A model generated the notes under the pieces. It did not search any database. It was given only the letters and a program-made list of their open reading frames with translations, and was not told where the DNA came from. A program made the position numbers and the translations under genes. This document shows, piece by piece, positions 51,656 through 61,035 of a DNA stretch of 64,000 nt (positions within the stretch are counted from its first letter, which is position 1; every line of letters starts with the position of its first letter). Origin of the DNA: Azadirachta indica (lineage: Eukaryota; Streptophyta; Magnoliopsida; Sapindales; Meliaceae); NCBI GenBank assembly GCA_022749755.1, contig CM040440.1, positions 1 through 64,000 of the forward strand, written 5' to 3'.

Positions 51656-53060
51656 TTCTAATGAATCCTTGCAACCCGCATGAGGTTGTACAAATAGTAA
51701 AGTGAATAAATCCAAGTTATCAAACACACAGGAACTGACCTTTTTATATTTTTAACTAAGTACTAAAGTTATGGAAATCCAACTTTAACTAAGTTAACTA
51801 AATGTTCAAATGACGAAAATAGTAAAAATAAACTAAAACAAAGAAATAACTAAAAATAAGCCAAATCAGAAGACAAAATAAAGAGAATAATATGGATTAT
51901 GCAATAGAAGGGGCCAATGTCTTAACTTCATCTATTCATCCTCACATTTATCTTAATTAGGTGTTATTTGATGTTTTCAAGTTTAATTTAGTAATCACAA
52001 ACTCACAATCAATCTTGCTACCTCTCCTGAATGTCAAGTGCAATCCTACATCTAATCTACCTGAGTTGATATTCATATCAAACTCGTTCAATTAAACATG
52101 CATTAAAAATGACATGTTATTAACTATTCAAAATCCAATTACCTTACAATACGTTGTAATTTTAAAAGTTAATATAATTATCTAATCCCTGAGGTCCTCC
52201 CGAACTCTCAAAAATAGAAACTGTATTTTTCCTATTTTAGTGAATAAGTTAAATTCTTCCAAGAATTAATCTATTCACGCAAATCAACCAACTGATCCAA
52301 ATAACAAATTGAAAGTGTTACGAATAAGGATAAACACAAGTGAATGAACCATAAACATCAACAATATTAAAATATATCAAAGCATGATTTGAATAGACTA
52401 TTTAAGACCTAGGGTAATGAAATTAGCCTACTCTAACACAATCCACCGTCAATTCCATAAAATAAATCATAATTATCATTGTAATTACAATAATCTAAAG
52501 ACAGTTAAAATTTAAAATGAAATTAAAGAGTTACAAGAGATAAAACTAGTTTGATGTCGTGATTAATCTACTAATCTTCTTGTTTTCTCCAAAAAATCTA
52601 TTCAGAGTTGCGAAATCATCCACTTTCTCTCACTAGATTATCTCTAATTTTCACTCAATTCTCTCTCTAATTCTTCCTTCCATAAAGTGGTTAATGGTGG
52701 CTCTTGATAGAAAATCGTGAAAACCTAGGAATGGCCAAATCTAGCCATCCAAAATCGACCCGACGATTGAAAAACTATCCAAGGACGTCACCTGGGTCAT
52801 AGAAAAGGTGCGCGCACATCCAATCATTCAACAACAGTGGCGTGCACACCCCACCCTGTTTGCCAAGTTGGCCTTTCTCATCCAAGGGCATGATGCGTGT
52901 GCAAGGTTGTGGCATGCACGTGCCACCCTTGCAGCCTTCTATTTTGATGCTCATGACTTATCATTTGAAAGCTTTGTATGCCTAGTTTATAACACAACAA
53001 ACGAAATATGATTCTGAATTGTGTAGGCAAAGTTATGGTCATTTTAATAACCCATACTCA
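51656..53060 (-). repeat. Probable 5' LTR of the gypsy element
   Basis: DNA upstream of the primer-binding site, without genes. The region 52800-52950 is GC-richer, with repeated GTGCGCGCA/GGCATGCACG-like stretches as in many plant gypsy LTRs. The outer end is not defined, because the other LTR is missing for comparison. Confidence 0.45.
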
Positions 53061-55044
53061 ACATGACAATTTCTACTCTACTCCTATCCAAGTTAATTCG
53101 TCGCATATTGGTGTTTTTTTAAAATTGTTCTACCGAAAATTTTCTTATATGATAATGTATTAGGTATTTTGATAAATTTTTCCATAATAATACTTTAAAT
53201 TTTAATTTCTTAAATCTCAAAAAATTTAATTTTATAAATTTAATTTACTTTTAACCTGCCGCACCAACACCACTATTATACTTCAATAAGTGTAAGTTGA
53301 TTGATTAAAATCAGAGTTAATTGAGAAGGCACGGCATCAAATTACTCATCGGTCAAGGTTTAATGAAAAGACGAGAATAACCCTGACAGTGATTTCTTCT
53401 TTTGACTGGCGATGTAGATGGAGACTGCTAATTTGAATGTGGTTTACAAATGAAATTATGCATTGTAAGGTATTGATTTTACAAATATAATATATATAAA
53501 AATAAGCAAATTTAATTTTTGTTGCTAAGCTATTGCCTTATTATTATTTCTAATTATTATGGTAACTCGCTCAATTCATGTTATTATATATCAAATTATT
53601 TAATGGGAATGAATCTGCAACTCTTTAACTATCTAATGAACTATTAAATTCAGATATTTTTTATTGAAATTAAATTTGCTTCATATAATTAATATAGATA
53701 TACTAATTAATATACATATAAAATATAATGTTAACTGTTAAAGATACCTAAATTTAATTGATTATGCAGTCATTAATTCATCCCTTAATTTGATAACACA
53801 ATATTTTATCAAAAACAAACATGTATATTTGAGTAATTAATTTTTTTAAAAATAAATTGTACAATTTGTTTAGTTTTCTATTTTAACTAATATAATAATC
53901 ATGTAATTATATTAATTTTAAGAGATAAATATATCAACTTATTCTTATTTTTTACTAAATTCTTGAATTAAACTAATGCACGATAGCTTTTATGAATATT
54001 TTTCAAACAAATAAGATTAAAATATATATTTGACAAAACCTTAAAAGTATATATGACATTTTTTTCATTAATATATATATCAAATTTTACAATGTGACTA
54101 ACACTCATAGACACATTAATGCTTTGAGTCTTTGTCAATTCCACCACTAAGAAATTTATTTAATTTTGGACCACTAGTGAAAAACTTCTTGCAATAAAAG
54201 CAATGCTACTTCCATATCATAAAATTTTATTTATTTATTTGTTTGTTAGTTATTGTTGTTATTATTATTTTTTTCTTGGAGACGTATTGAGTGATGGGCA
54301 GGAGGATGGTAAGCCCATAAATCAACTAGGTCCCGCTTTTCAGTTAGGCAAAACAAAGGATAAAAAAAAAAAATGATATAAATAATTTCAAATAAAAGAT
54401 TTGTACTCTAATTAAACATCTGCTTTGAATACTAAATTTAAAAAAGTAAAAATACTTAAAGTACTTATTAAAGTAATCAATATCAGGGGTAATTATTAAA
54501 TTAATATATAATTACATATTAATTAAAATAATAATTGAAGTATTTAGATTATTTTAAAAAATACTAAAAATTAGTAAAAATACACAAGTACTTAGTACAA
54601 GTCATTTCAACAAACATTAGGGACAAAGCAGGCCAACGGAAGAGTTTAAAATGAGGGTGCAAACTATATTTTCTTCATATAATTTGAAAAGTAATCATAA
54701 GAATATTCAACAAAAAGGACAGCTTGAAAGATGTGTAAACTTAAACATTTAATAAAAATGGAGGTAGCTAGTTCAAAAGATGTGTAAACTTAAACATTTA
54801 ATGAAAATGGAGGTAGGCCATATAGCTAGTTCAATCAATCACATTTCTTCCACAAGATGGCCAGTTTATCAAGCAAGTCATTATGGTAGAAGGAATCCTA
54901 TTTCGTCTAAATCTTCAATGTCCAAGTCAAACTAATGAACAAACTGTCAAGCAATAAATTGACCAATAATTGAGGATAAGAGCTATGAACAAGAAACTAG
55001 AGTTTATATAGGATAGGAAGTTGTGGAATGGAAAAAGTTCAGTA
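53061..55044. other. Upstream region of the transporter gene
   Basis: About 2 kb of AT-rich non-coding DNA; the CAT8-like promoter and 5' leader must lie in its right part. A 49 bp tandem duplication sits at 54727-54816. A TTTATATA at 55003-55010 is only 35 bp before the ATG and is too close to be a convincing TATA box. No other gene is seen. Confidence 0.5.
54727..54816 (+). repeat. Tandem duplication, 49 bp period, upstream of CAT8-like gene
   Basis: Two copies of AAAGATGTGTAAACTTAAAC followed by ATTTAATRAAAATGGAGGTA, starting at 54727 and 54776. They differ at one base over the ~40 bp shared core. They end about 230 bp before the start codon. Confidence 0.9.
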
Positions 55045-56817
55045 ATGGATTCCACAGGAGAGCAGGGTGGTGACATTCAACAGAGGAGTTACTGGAGATG
55101 GAGCAAACAAGATTTCTTACCAGAAGAATCCTTCCAGAGCTGGGCTAACTATAGATGTGCATTATCCCAGACATTTTTTCGGTTCAAGGACCGTCTCACA
55201 AGCAGATCAGAAGACTGCAATGAGATTTCAGAACTTCGGAAACAAAGCGAGAACAACATGAAACGTTGTCTAAACTGGTGGGATCTCATCTGGTTTGGAT
55301 TTGGATCGGTTATTGGGGCTGGAATCTTTGTGCTCACTGGCCAGGAAGCCCATAAACAAGCGGGACCAGCCATAGTCTTATCTTATGTTGCTTCAGGTAT
55401 TTCAGCAATGCTGTCGGTCTTCTGCTACACAGAATTTGCAGTAGAAATTCCAGTAGCAGGTGGGTCATTTGCTTATTTAAGAATTGAGTTGGGAGACTTT
55501 GCAGCATTCATCGCAGCTGGAAACATACTTCTTGAAAGTGTTGTTGGAGTTGCAGCAGTTGCCAGAGCATGGACTTCTTACTTTGCAACTCTCTTGAACC
55601 GGCAATCCAACTCATTACGCATCCACACAAATCTTGCAGAAGGATATAATCTCTTGGACCCAATAGCCGTTGGAGTTCTAGCGATTGCTGCAGCGATTGC
55701 AATGAGCAGTACAAGGAGAACTTCAGATTTGAATTGGATAGCATCTGCAATTAATACCATAGTAATTTTGTTTGTGATAATTGCGGGGTTTGCTCATGCC
55801 AACACTTCGAATCTGAAACCTTTTTTTCCTTATGGGGCTGAGGGAATCTTCAAAGCAGCTGCAGTTGTTTACTTTGCCTATGGAGGATTTGACAATATTG
55901 CTACCATGGCAGAAGAAACTAAAAATCCATCAAGAGACGTACCGATTGGACTGCTTGGATCAATGTCTATCATCACCATCATATACTGCTTAATGGCACT
56001 TTCACTATCCACAATGCAGAAATACACAGACATAGACCCAAATGCAGCTTATTCCATTGCATTTCAGAGCGTTGGGATGAAATGGGCAAAATACTTGGTA
56101 GCTCTTGGTGCCCTGAAGGGAATGACTACTGTTCTTCTGGTAGGGGCACTTGGACACGCAAGGTACACTGCTCACATTGCACGAGCCCACATGATCCCAC
56201 CATGGTTTGCTCTTGTTCATCCAAAGACCAAAACACCAATAAATGCCAACCTTCTGATTTTCATTGCAAGTGCTGTCATTGCTTTCTTTTCGGGCTTGGA
56301 TATCCTGTCAGCCTTGTTATCATTGAGCACACTGTTTATCTTCATGATGATGGCTGTTGCACTTCTTGTTAGGAGATACTATGTGCGAGAAATGACACCA
56401 CAAAAAAACCTCTTGATGCTCGTAAGCTTCCTCCTGATCATTATTGCTTCCTCAATGGGAACATCAGCTTACTGGGGGTCAAATCCCAATGGTTGGGTTG
56501 GATATGTCATCACAGTTCCTCTTTGGTTCTTGGGGACTTTGGGAATATCGGTGCTTCTGCCTCAGCAAAGAACCCCAAAAACATGGGGTGTTCCACTAGT
56601 TCCATGGTTTCCATCTTTGTCAATTGCAACAAACATCTTTCTTATGGGATCTCTAGGATATAAAGCTTTTGTAAGATTTGGAATCTGTACAATTGTAATG
56701 CTGGTTTATTATTTTTTCTTTGGCCTCCATGCAACATATGATATGGCTCATCAGCAACACAAGCCACAACCACCGAAGGTCAAGAATGAGGACACGACAG
56801 GGAAAACAGAGCCTTGA
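55045..56817 (+). CDS. CAT8: Cationic amino acid transporter, CAT8-like (APC superfamily)
   Basis: An intact, intronless 590-residue membrane transporter for amino acids. The frame is open back to a TAG at 55009, but the first in-frame ATG is 55045, giving MDSTGEQGGDIQQ; earlier codons begin with TTG. A hydrophilic N-terminus (SYWRWSKQDFLPEESFQSW) precedes about 14 hydrophobic helices. The first helix carries GAGIFVLTG (residues ~91-99). Then come FCYTEFAVEIPVAGGSFAYL, FAYGGFDNIATMAEETKNPS, GALKGMTTVLLVGALG and LFIFMMMAVALLVRRYYV. The C-terminal CAT domain begins WGVPLVPW (~514) and the tail is HATYDMAHQQ. These residues and the length fit plant CAT1/5/8, closest from memory to CAT8, a high-affinity plasma-membrane or tonoplast transporter of young tissues. 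GQARY in the family is GHARY here. Confidence 0.95.
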   Translation: MDSTGEQGGDIQQRSYWRWSKQDFLPEESFQSWANYRCALSQTFFRFKDRLTSRSEDCNEISELRKQSENNMKRCLNWWDLIWFGFGSVIGAGIFVLTGQEAHKQAGPAIVLSYVASGISAMLSVFCYTEFAVEIPVAGGSFAYLRIELGDFAAFIAAGNILLESVVGVAAVARAWTSYFATLLNRQSNSLRIHTNLAEGYNLLDPIAVGVLAIAAAIAMSSTRRTSDLNWIASAINTIVILFVIIAGFAHANTSNLKPFFPYGAEGIFKAAAVVYFAYGGFDNIATMAEETKNPSRDVPIGLLGSMSIITIIYCLMALSLSTMQKYTDIDPNAAYSIAFQSVGMKWAKYLVALGALKGMTTVLLVGALGHARYTAHIARAHMIPPWFALVHPKTKTPINANLLIFIASAVIAFFSGLDILSALLSLSTLFIFMMMAVALLVRRYYVREMTPQKNLLMLVSFLLIIIASSMGTSAYWGSNPNGWVGYVITVPLWFLGTLGISVLLPQQRTPKTWGVPLVPWFPSLSIATNIFLMGSLGYKAFVRFGICTIVMLVYYFFFGLHATYDMAHQQHKPQPPKVKNEDTTGKTEP

Positions 56818-57239
56818 GCACCTTCGATCTTATCATTCTCAAGAATGCTTATCTGATATACTACAATCTGCAATGTTCTGATACCAGTATCCTGCTAATA
56901 TAGGTTACCATTTTCAATGAAAGATAATGATTAGGAATATCATCTATTTTCAGAGTAGTGTAAAAAAAGAATAATGAATGAATGAAAATTAGATGCCATT
57001 GTCAAGTTAACTTTATAATGACCAGAAAATGATGTTTTATCAATATAACAATCAAGAATACAGATAGAGAAAAAGCACAAAATACAATATTTATATTTTC
57101 ACCCATGGATGTAGACAATCAATGACATGAGAATAACATGCATCTAGCAGAAAGCACTCTTGATTACCTTTTCCAGTATGCCATTCAGTCTGCTCCGACA
57201 ACTTGTTTTATAGATTGGAGAACTGTATCTGCAGCTCGA
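56818..57239. other. 3' flank of the transporter gene
   Basis: Probable 3' UTR and terminator region. A-rich motifs such as AATGAAAGATAATG (~56915) and AATGAATGAATGAAAATT (~56973) could serve as polyadenylation elements. No further gene is seen before the duplicated segment at 57240. Confidence 0.5.
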
Positions 57240-58125
57240 GGCAAGTTAACATTCATTAAAGCCAAGTACAACTGTGGTAAAGCTCACTTTGGGTTTCACA
57301 AGCACATTGTATGTATCCTAGGAATCAACAATTTACCTTACAGATATTTTATTTTATTTCAAGATCTAGTGTTTTTCAAATCATTTCAAACATTATTCAG
57401 CAGGTGTTTGTCTTCATGAATTGGACAAAGTGTATTTTCTTGCCTACTTTAAAAAGCAAAACATCTAATATCATCGATCATCCTAATGGACCGATTTTTA
57501 CATTATAAAGATAGCCACAAAATTTGGTAATTATATATTTGCAAAATATGGCTAAGACAAAAAGAAAGAAGAAAAGCAAGCAACAAACAAAAACACAAGA
57601 ACTGATACTGAAATAGCATGCATTTATGCAGCAAATGCCACATTGATGTACTTTGTTTTGGAATTCTCAGCCTCCTTCAACACCTTGTGTCAAAGTTTGG
57701 GTATGTCAACTTTCTTTCATTCACAAATCGGCATACAATTTGCAAGTCTGCAGTTACAATGAAAGAGAACAAAAGCCACCAAAAGTATTAGCATTAATTA
57801 GCATTACAAGCATATTGAAAAGGACCGGTACCTGAAATATGTTTCCTCCCTTGAGGATAATTTTGTGGCATAAAACAAATTTAAGTAATTACAGTTTCAG
57901 GTATTTCAGAAAAGGACATTTCCTCCCTCAAGGATAATTTTGTGGCATAAAACAAATTTAAGGAATTACAGTTTCAGGGATTTGAGAAAAGAACATATGA
58001 CAGAAAAATCAAGGACAAATAGGTCAAGAATGAAGCAGAAAAAGACAGCATACCAAAGAATCAGCCATACAAGTTGCTCCAACACTTGTCAATGGCCTCT
58101 TGAATTTTTTAGATTTGCAAACCTC
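57240..58125. repeat. Segmental duplication, copy A
   Basis: Same orientation and order as 63208-64000, with roughly 85-90% identity by eye (for example GAATTGGACAAAGTGTATTT and TCATCCTAATGGACC in both). It lies immediately downstream of the MOSC pseudogene in transcriptional terms. On the minus strand there are exon-like pieces (FKRPLTSVGATCMADS, VLCHKIILEGGNIFQ, KEAENSKTKYINVAFAA then stop) that I do not recognise. Confidence 0.9.
57842..57995 (+). repeat. 77 bp tandem duplication in copy A only
   Basis: TTTCCTCCC and GATAATTTTGTGGCATAAAA with ATTACAGTTTCAGG occur twice with a 77 bp period, starting at 57842 and 57919. Copy B has the segment once (from ~63809), so the duplication happened after the larger one. 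Confidence 0.9.
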
Positions 58126-58345
58126 TTTAACAACTCATTCCCAAATAGAGGTTTCCGGTGACAAAAACTTTTGCAGAATCATCTCTACAACATTCAAAGA
58201 ACCTATTGTTCTTTGTCACCTACAAAATTTTTAAATATAATATCTTCAGCAGCAGAAGAGATCTTCCTCAGCACGAAAATGGGATTACCCACTTTAACCA
58301 CTTTTCCATTTCCTTACTGTAAGGTTGTCCTTGCACACTGGATTT

Positions 58346-58411
58346 TGCCCAAAGTAAATCTGCAAGAAAATGTATAACTGCCCAAAGTAAATCTGCAAGA
58401 AAATGTATAAT
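58346..58411 (+). repeat. 33 bp tandem duplication at the MOSC last-exon acceptor
   Basis: TGCCCAAAGTAAATCTGCAA with GAAAATGTATAA occurs twice, starting at 58346 and 58379. It duplicates the minus-strand acceptor CTTGCAG and the first codons of the last exon (IYFGQ). Confidence 0.9.
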
Positions 58412-59222
58412 ATTTTTTCAATAATCAAGCTTTTTAATGGAAGATTATTACTGGTTAAATGTTTTCGATTTGAACCTCACTCTCCCATCATTTCTTGTTT
58501 GGACACAAAACTTTATCTGATCTAATTTTCATCAGAGTATATTATTCGGTTCTGGCCCAGCAATTCTGGTATCTTGATGGATGGTTGGCACCTGGAAAAC
58601 ATCCTTTACGGTATTCGAACCATGAAGAAATGAAGGCATTACTTGGAATAAGAATCCGCAACATACTGATTTGTAAAATAGATAGTTTGCGAAAATGGAG
58701 AAAGATAGCACTTTACCTTACAGCGGGGGCAAAGCATAACACCTGCAAATGTGAACTTGCTTATTTGGACCTCTGTCCATAAGTCATCAGAAAATGGTTC
58801 GCAACCATCAACAAGAATGCTGTAGAAACATAATAAGAAACACCAAACAAATAAGAAACTTGATGAGACACTAAGGAGAAGGGAAAGAAACTGATGATGT
58901 CAAAAGAATCAACATAATGAGAAAGATAAAGAATCAAAATGTCTAAGGCAGTAATTAGTATATGCACCTTGGGAAGTTTAAAATGTAATGCCAACACTGA
59001 GCAATGAAAAGAAGTAATATTACATGATGCCGAGTTATACTTGGGTCTAAAACGATTAACAGGAACAGGCTCCTTGAGAAGCTTAATTAGAGCATCCAAA
59101 GATCCCTGCAAAAGATACATTTATAAGCTTAAGGTTTGAGATTTCACATCAGAAGAAGGATGATATATGTTACCAAGGCTTCTCATATTGACTAACCTAA
59201 GACAACAACATAAACGGAAACC

Positions 59223-59661
59223 TGTAATACTCCAAATTTTTGTATTAATGGAAATGTATATATATGGATAGGTTTTTGTTATATTATAAAAGAATACAAA
59301 AGTTAAAACTTTATAAGATGAATATATCAATTTTTGGAGATATTATTTGATTAGGATGACTATGTCTATATTTTTAGAAGAATAGAACTATTGAATAATA
59401 TGAATTTTATTGTGGGTGAAAGGTGAAAAGAGAAAAAGTCAAGGGATCAAATTGATATTAGGAAGCCAAATTCAATTTGACCTTTAGTCTCGCTTTTAGG
59501 TTTGCTACATGAATGAGAAATTTTGAAGAGTTGATTTTGAATTAAGATTAGCTTACGAAGGAAATGTTGCCAAGTGCAAAGCTTAAAAAAAAAAAAAAAC
59601 CAATAGAAAAAAAATGCTTGGATTAATTAGTTATGGCAGTGGGTGGACACACAAACACACA
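59223..59661 (+). repeat. Inverted LTR-start arm (left)
   Basis: Reverse complement of about 61541-61967, roughly 80-90% identical by eye. Shared stretches include GAGTGAAAGGTGAAAAGAG-like and TTGATATTAGGAAGCC followed by AAATTCAATTTG. The inner end is near GTTATGGCAGTGGGTGGACAC. Confidence 0.88.
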
Positions 59662-59959
59662 ACAAAATTTTATCATTCTCCATTCCTTTAAAGAATACCG
59701 CCTTTCAAATTCAGCATCACTAATACCTTAATCAAAATAAAATCTTCTACCTAAAATTCCCAATTACATAATTATAACAAATCACACTTCCACTACGTTA
59801 CTCTTGCATCTCATATGAAAAATCATTCCATAAACAATTACTTAGACAATAAATCACACCTTAAAGAATCGCATAAACCTTTATTCTAATCACTAACACT
59901 TAACATAATCTATACAAACTCAAATCATATTCACTAAAGTCTACAGAATCATAACCTAT

Positions 59960-59971
59960 GCTCTGATACCA
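59960..59971 (-). promoter_or_regulatory. Primer-binding site (initiator tRNA-Met type)
   Basis: The minus strand reads TGGTATCAGAGC, the classic plant primer-binding site complementary to the 3' end of initiator tRNA-Met, with zero spacing from the LTR end. Confidence 0.85.
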
Positions 59972-60527
59972 TGTTTGTAACATCTCAAATTCTATAAAAA
60001 ATCTTGGTAGAGTTTCCTTTATAATACAAACACGTGACAAATTTATAAACCTACAAACTTTAAAAATTTCATTCTAAATACTCCTAAGAAACTTCAACAC
60101 CTACTGTTTCATCTCATTTCTCAACAAAATATATTAATAAATACTCGACTTTCTAATATTCATACAGAAACACAGGAAACACATCAAAACTGCACAATGC
60201 ATACTCTTGCATCTACAATTACATAAAGTTCCAAAAATAACAAAGTTCTCATCCTGGAGTATCCTTTATCTTATACTTATCAAGTCTCCAACATTACCTA
60301 AAACCTAAAAAGTAAGAGTGAGCAAATGGCCGGTAGATATTTATATACAAAGGCAGTTTAAATAAAAATTAAAATAAACAATTGTCATATAAAACATTTT
60401 TTTGATTCCTAACAATAAATTGAATAAAATATCAAGACAAAATTTCAAAAACCAACATTTATAAAATATAATAAACACATTTATTTATTTATTTTATCCA
60501 AGTTTAATTAATTCATCCCATACATAG

Positions 60528-60650
60528 TTTTGGGACATTATCCTCGAGGACCGCTGCTCATAACTGGCTATATATACTTTTGGGGTATTATTTCCAAGAA
60601 CCGTCGTCCATAACCATACATATTTTTGGGGCACTATTCCCAGGGCCTTC
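60528..60650 (+). repeat. Three degenerate ~47 bp tandem repeats inside the LTR
   Basis: Each copy has TTTTGGGRYATTAT-like sequence, then GAGGACCG/AAGAACCG and CATAAC. They start near 60528, 60578 and 60622. Confidence 0.75.
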
Positions 60651-60786
60651 ACCTAAGTTTCATCTTTGCTAGCTTTTGCTACCAGACTCATATCACATCC
60701 AAAGTCACTAGTACTATCATCAACTATGGCCATCACATTTTTATTTACCAATTCATTTCATGTCCATATTTATATTATCATAAATA

Positions 60787-60858
60787 TTTTCATAAAAATC
60801 ATTCATTTATAAAAACACAGAAACAAAACATTTTCATAAAAATCATTCATTTACAAAA
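60787..60858 (+). repeat. 44 bp tandem repeat inside the LTR
   Basis: TTTTCATAAAAATCATTCAT with TTAYAAAA occurs at 60787 and 60831. Confidence 0.85.
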
Positions 60859-60914
60859 TTGAGACAAGTGTTGACACACATTTGTCACTATATTTGAAAA
60901 GATAACATTCATAC

Positions 60915-61035
60915 GAAAATTTCTATATAAACTTAATCCAGAAACCGATCAATTAGATCAACACATGGTAGTTGAAAATTTCTATATAAACTCAATTCAG
61001 AAAGCAATCAATTGGATCAACACGTGGCAGTTTAG
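60915..61035 (+). repeat. 59 bp tandem repeat inside the LTR
   Basis: GAAAATTTCTATATAAACT, then CAGAAA and GATCAATTRGATCAACAC-like sequence, occur at 60915 and 60974. Confidence 0.85.

Larger units (their letters stand above)
44789..53060 (-). mobile_element. Ty3/gypsy retroelement remnant, minus strand
   Basis: Read right to left: an LTR-like region, a degenerate primer-binding site (51634-51651), gag from ATG 51423, a protease-like segment, then only the C-terminal end of integrase (45313-45566), then a 3' internal region with the conserved CTTGGGAGGTAACCCAAG stretch (~45206-45223). Reverse transcriptase, RNase H and the integrase core are absent. A hAT element is inserted at 45575-49357. 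The 3' LTR, if present, is lost in the gap. The right border is approximate. Confidence 0.8.

Noticed and set aside
55003..55010. TATA-like TTTATATA before the transporter
   Set aside because: It would leave a leader of only a few bases before the ATG. The real promoter is more likely further upstream or before a leader intron.
55021..55044. TTG at 55021 as the start of the transporter
   Set aside because: Plant nuclear genes rarely start at TTG, and the first ATG in frame (55045) gives the length expected for the family.
58761..59120. A 119-codon minus-strand open frame
   Set aside because: It reads a MOSC exon (59041-59105) through its donor into the intron. The splice borders and family match show it is not one exon.
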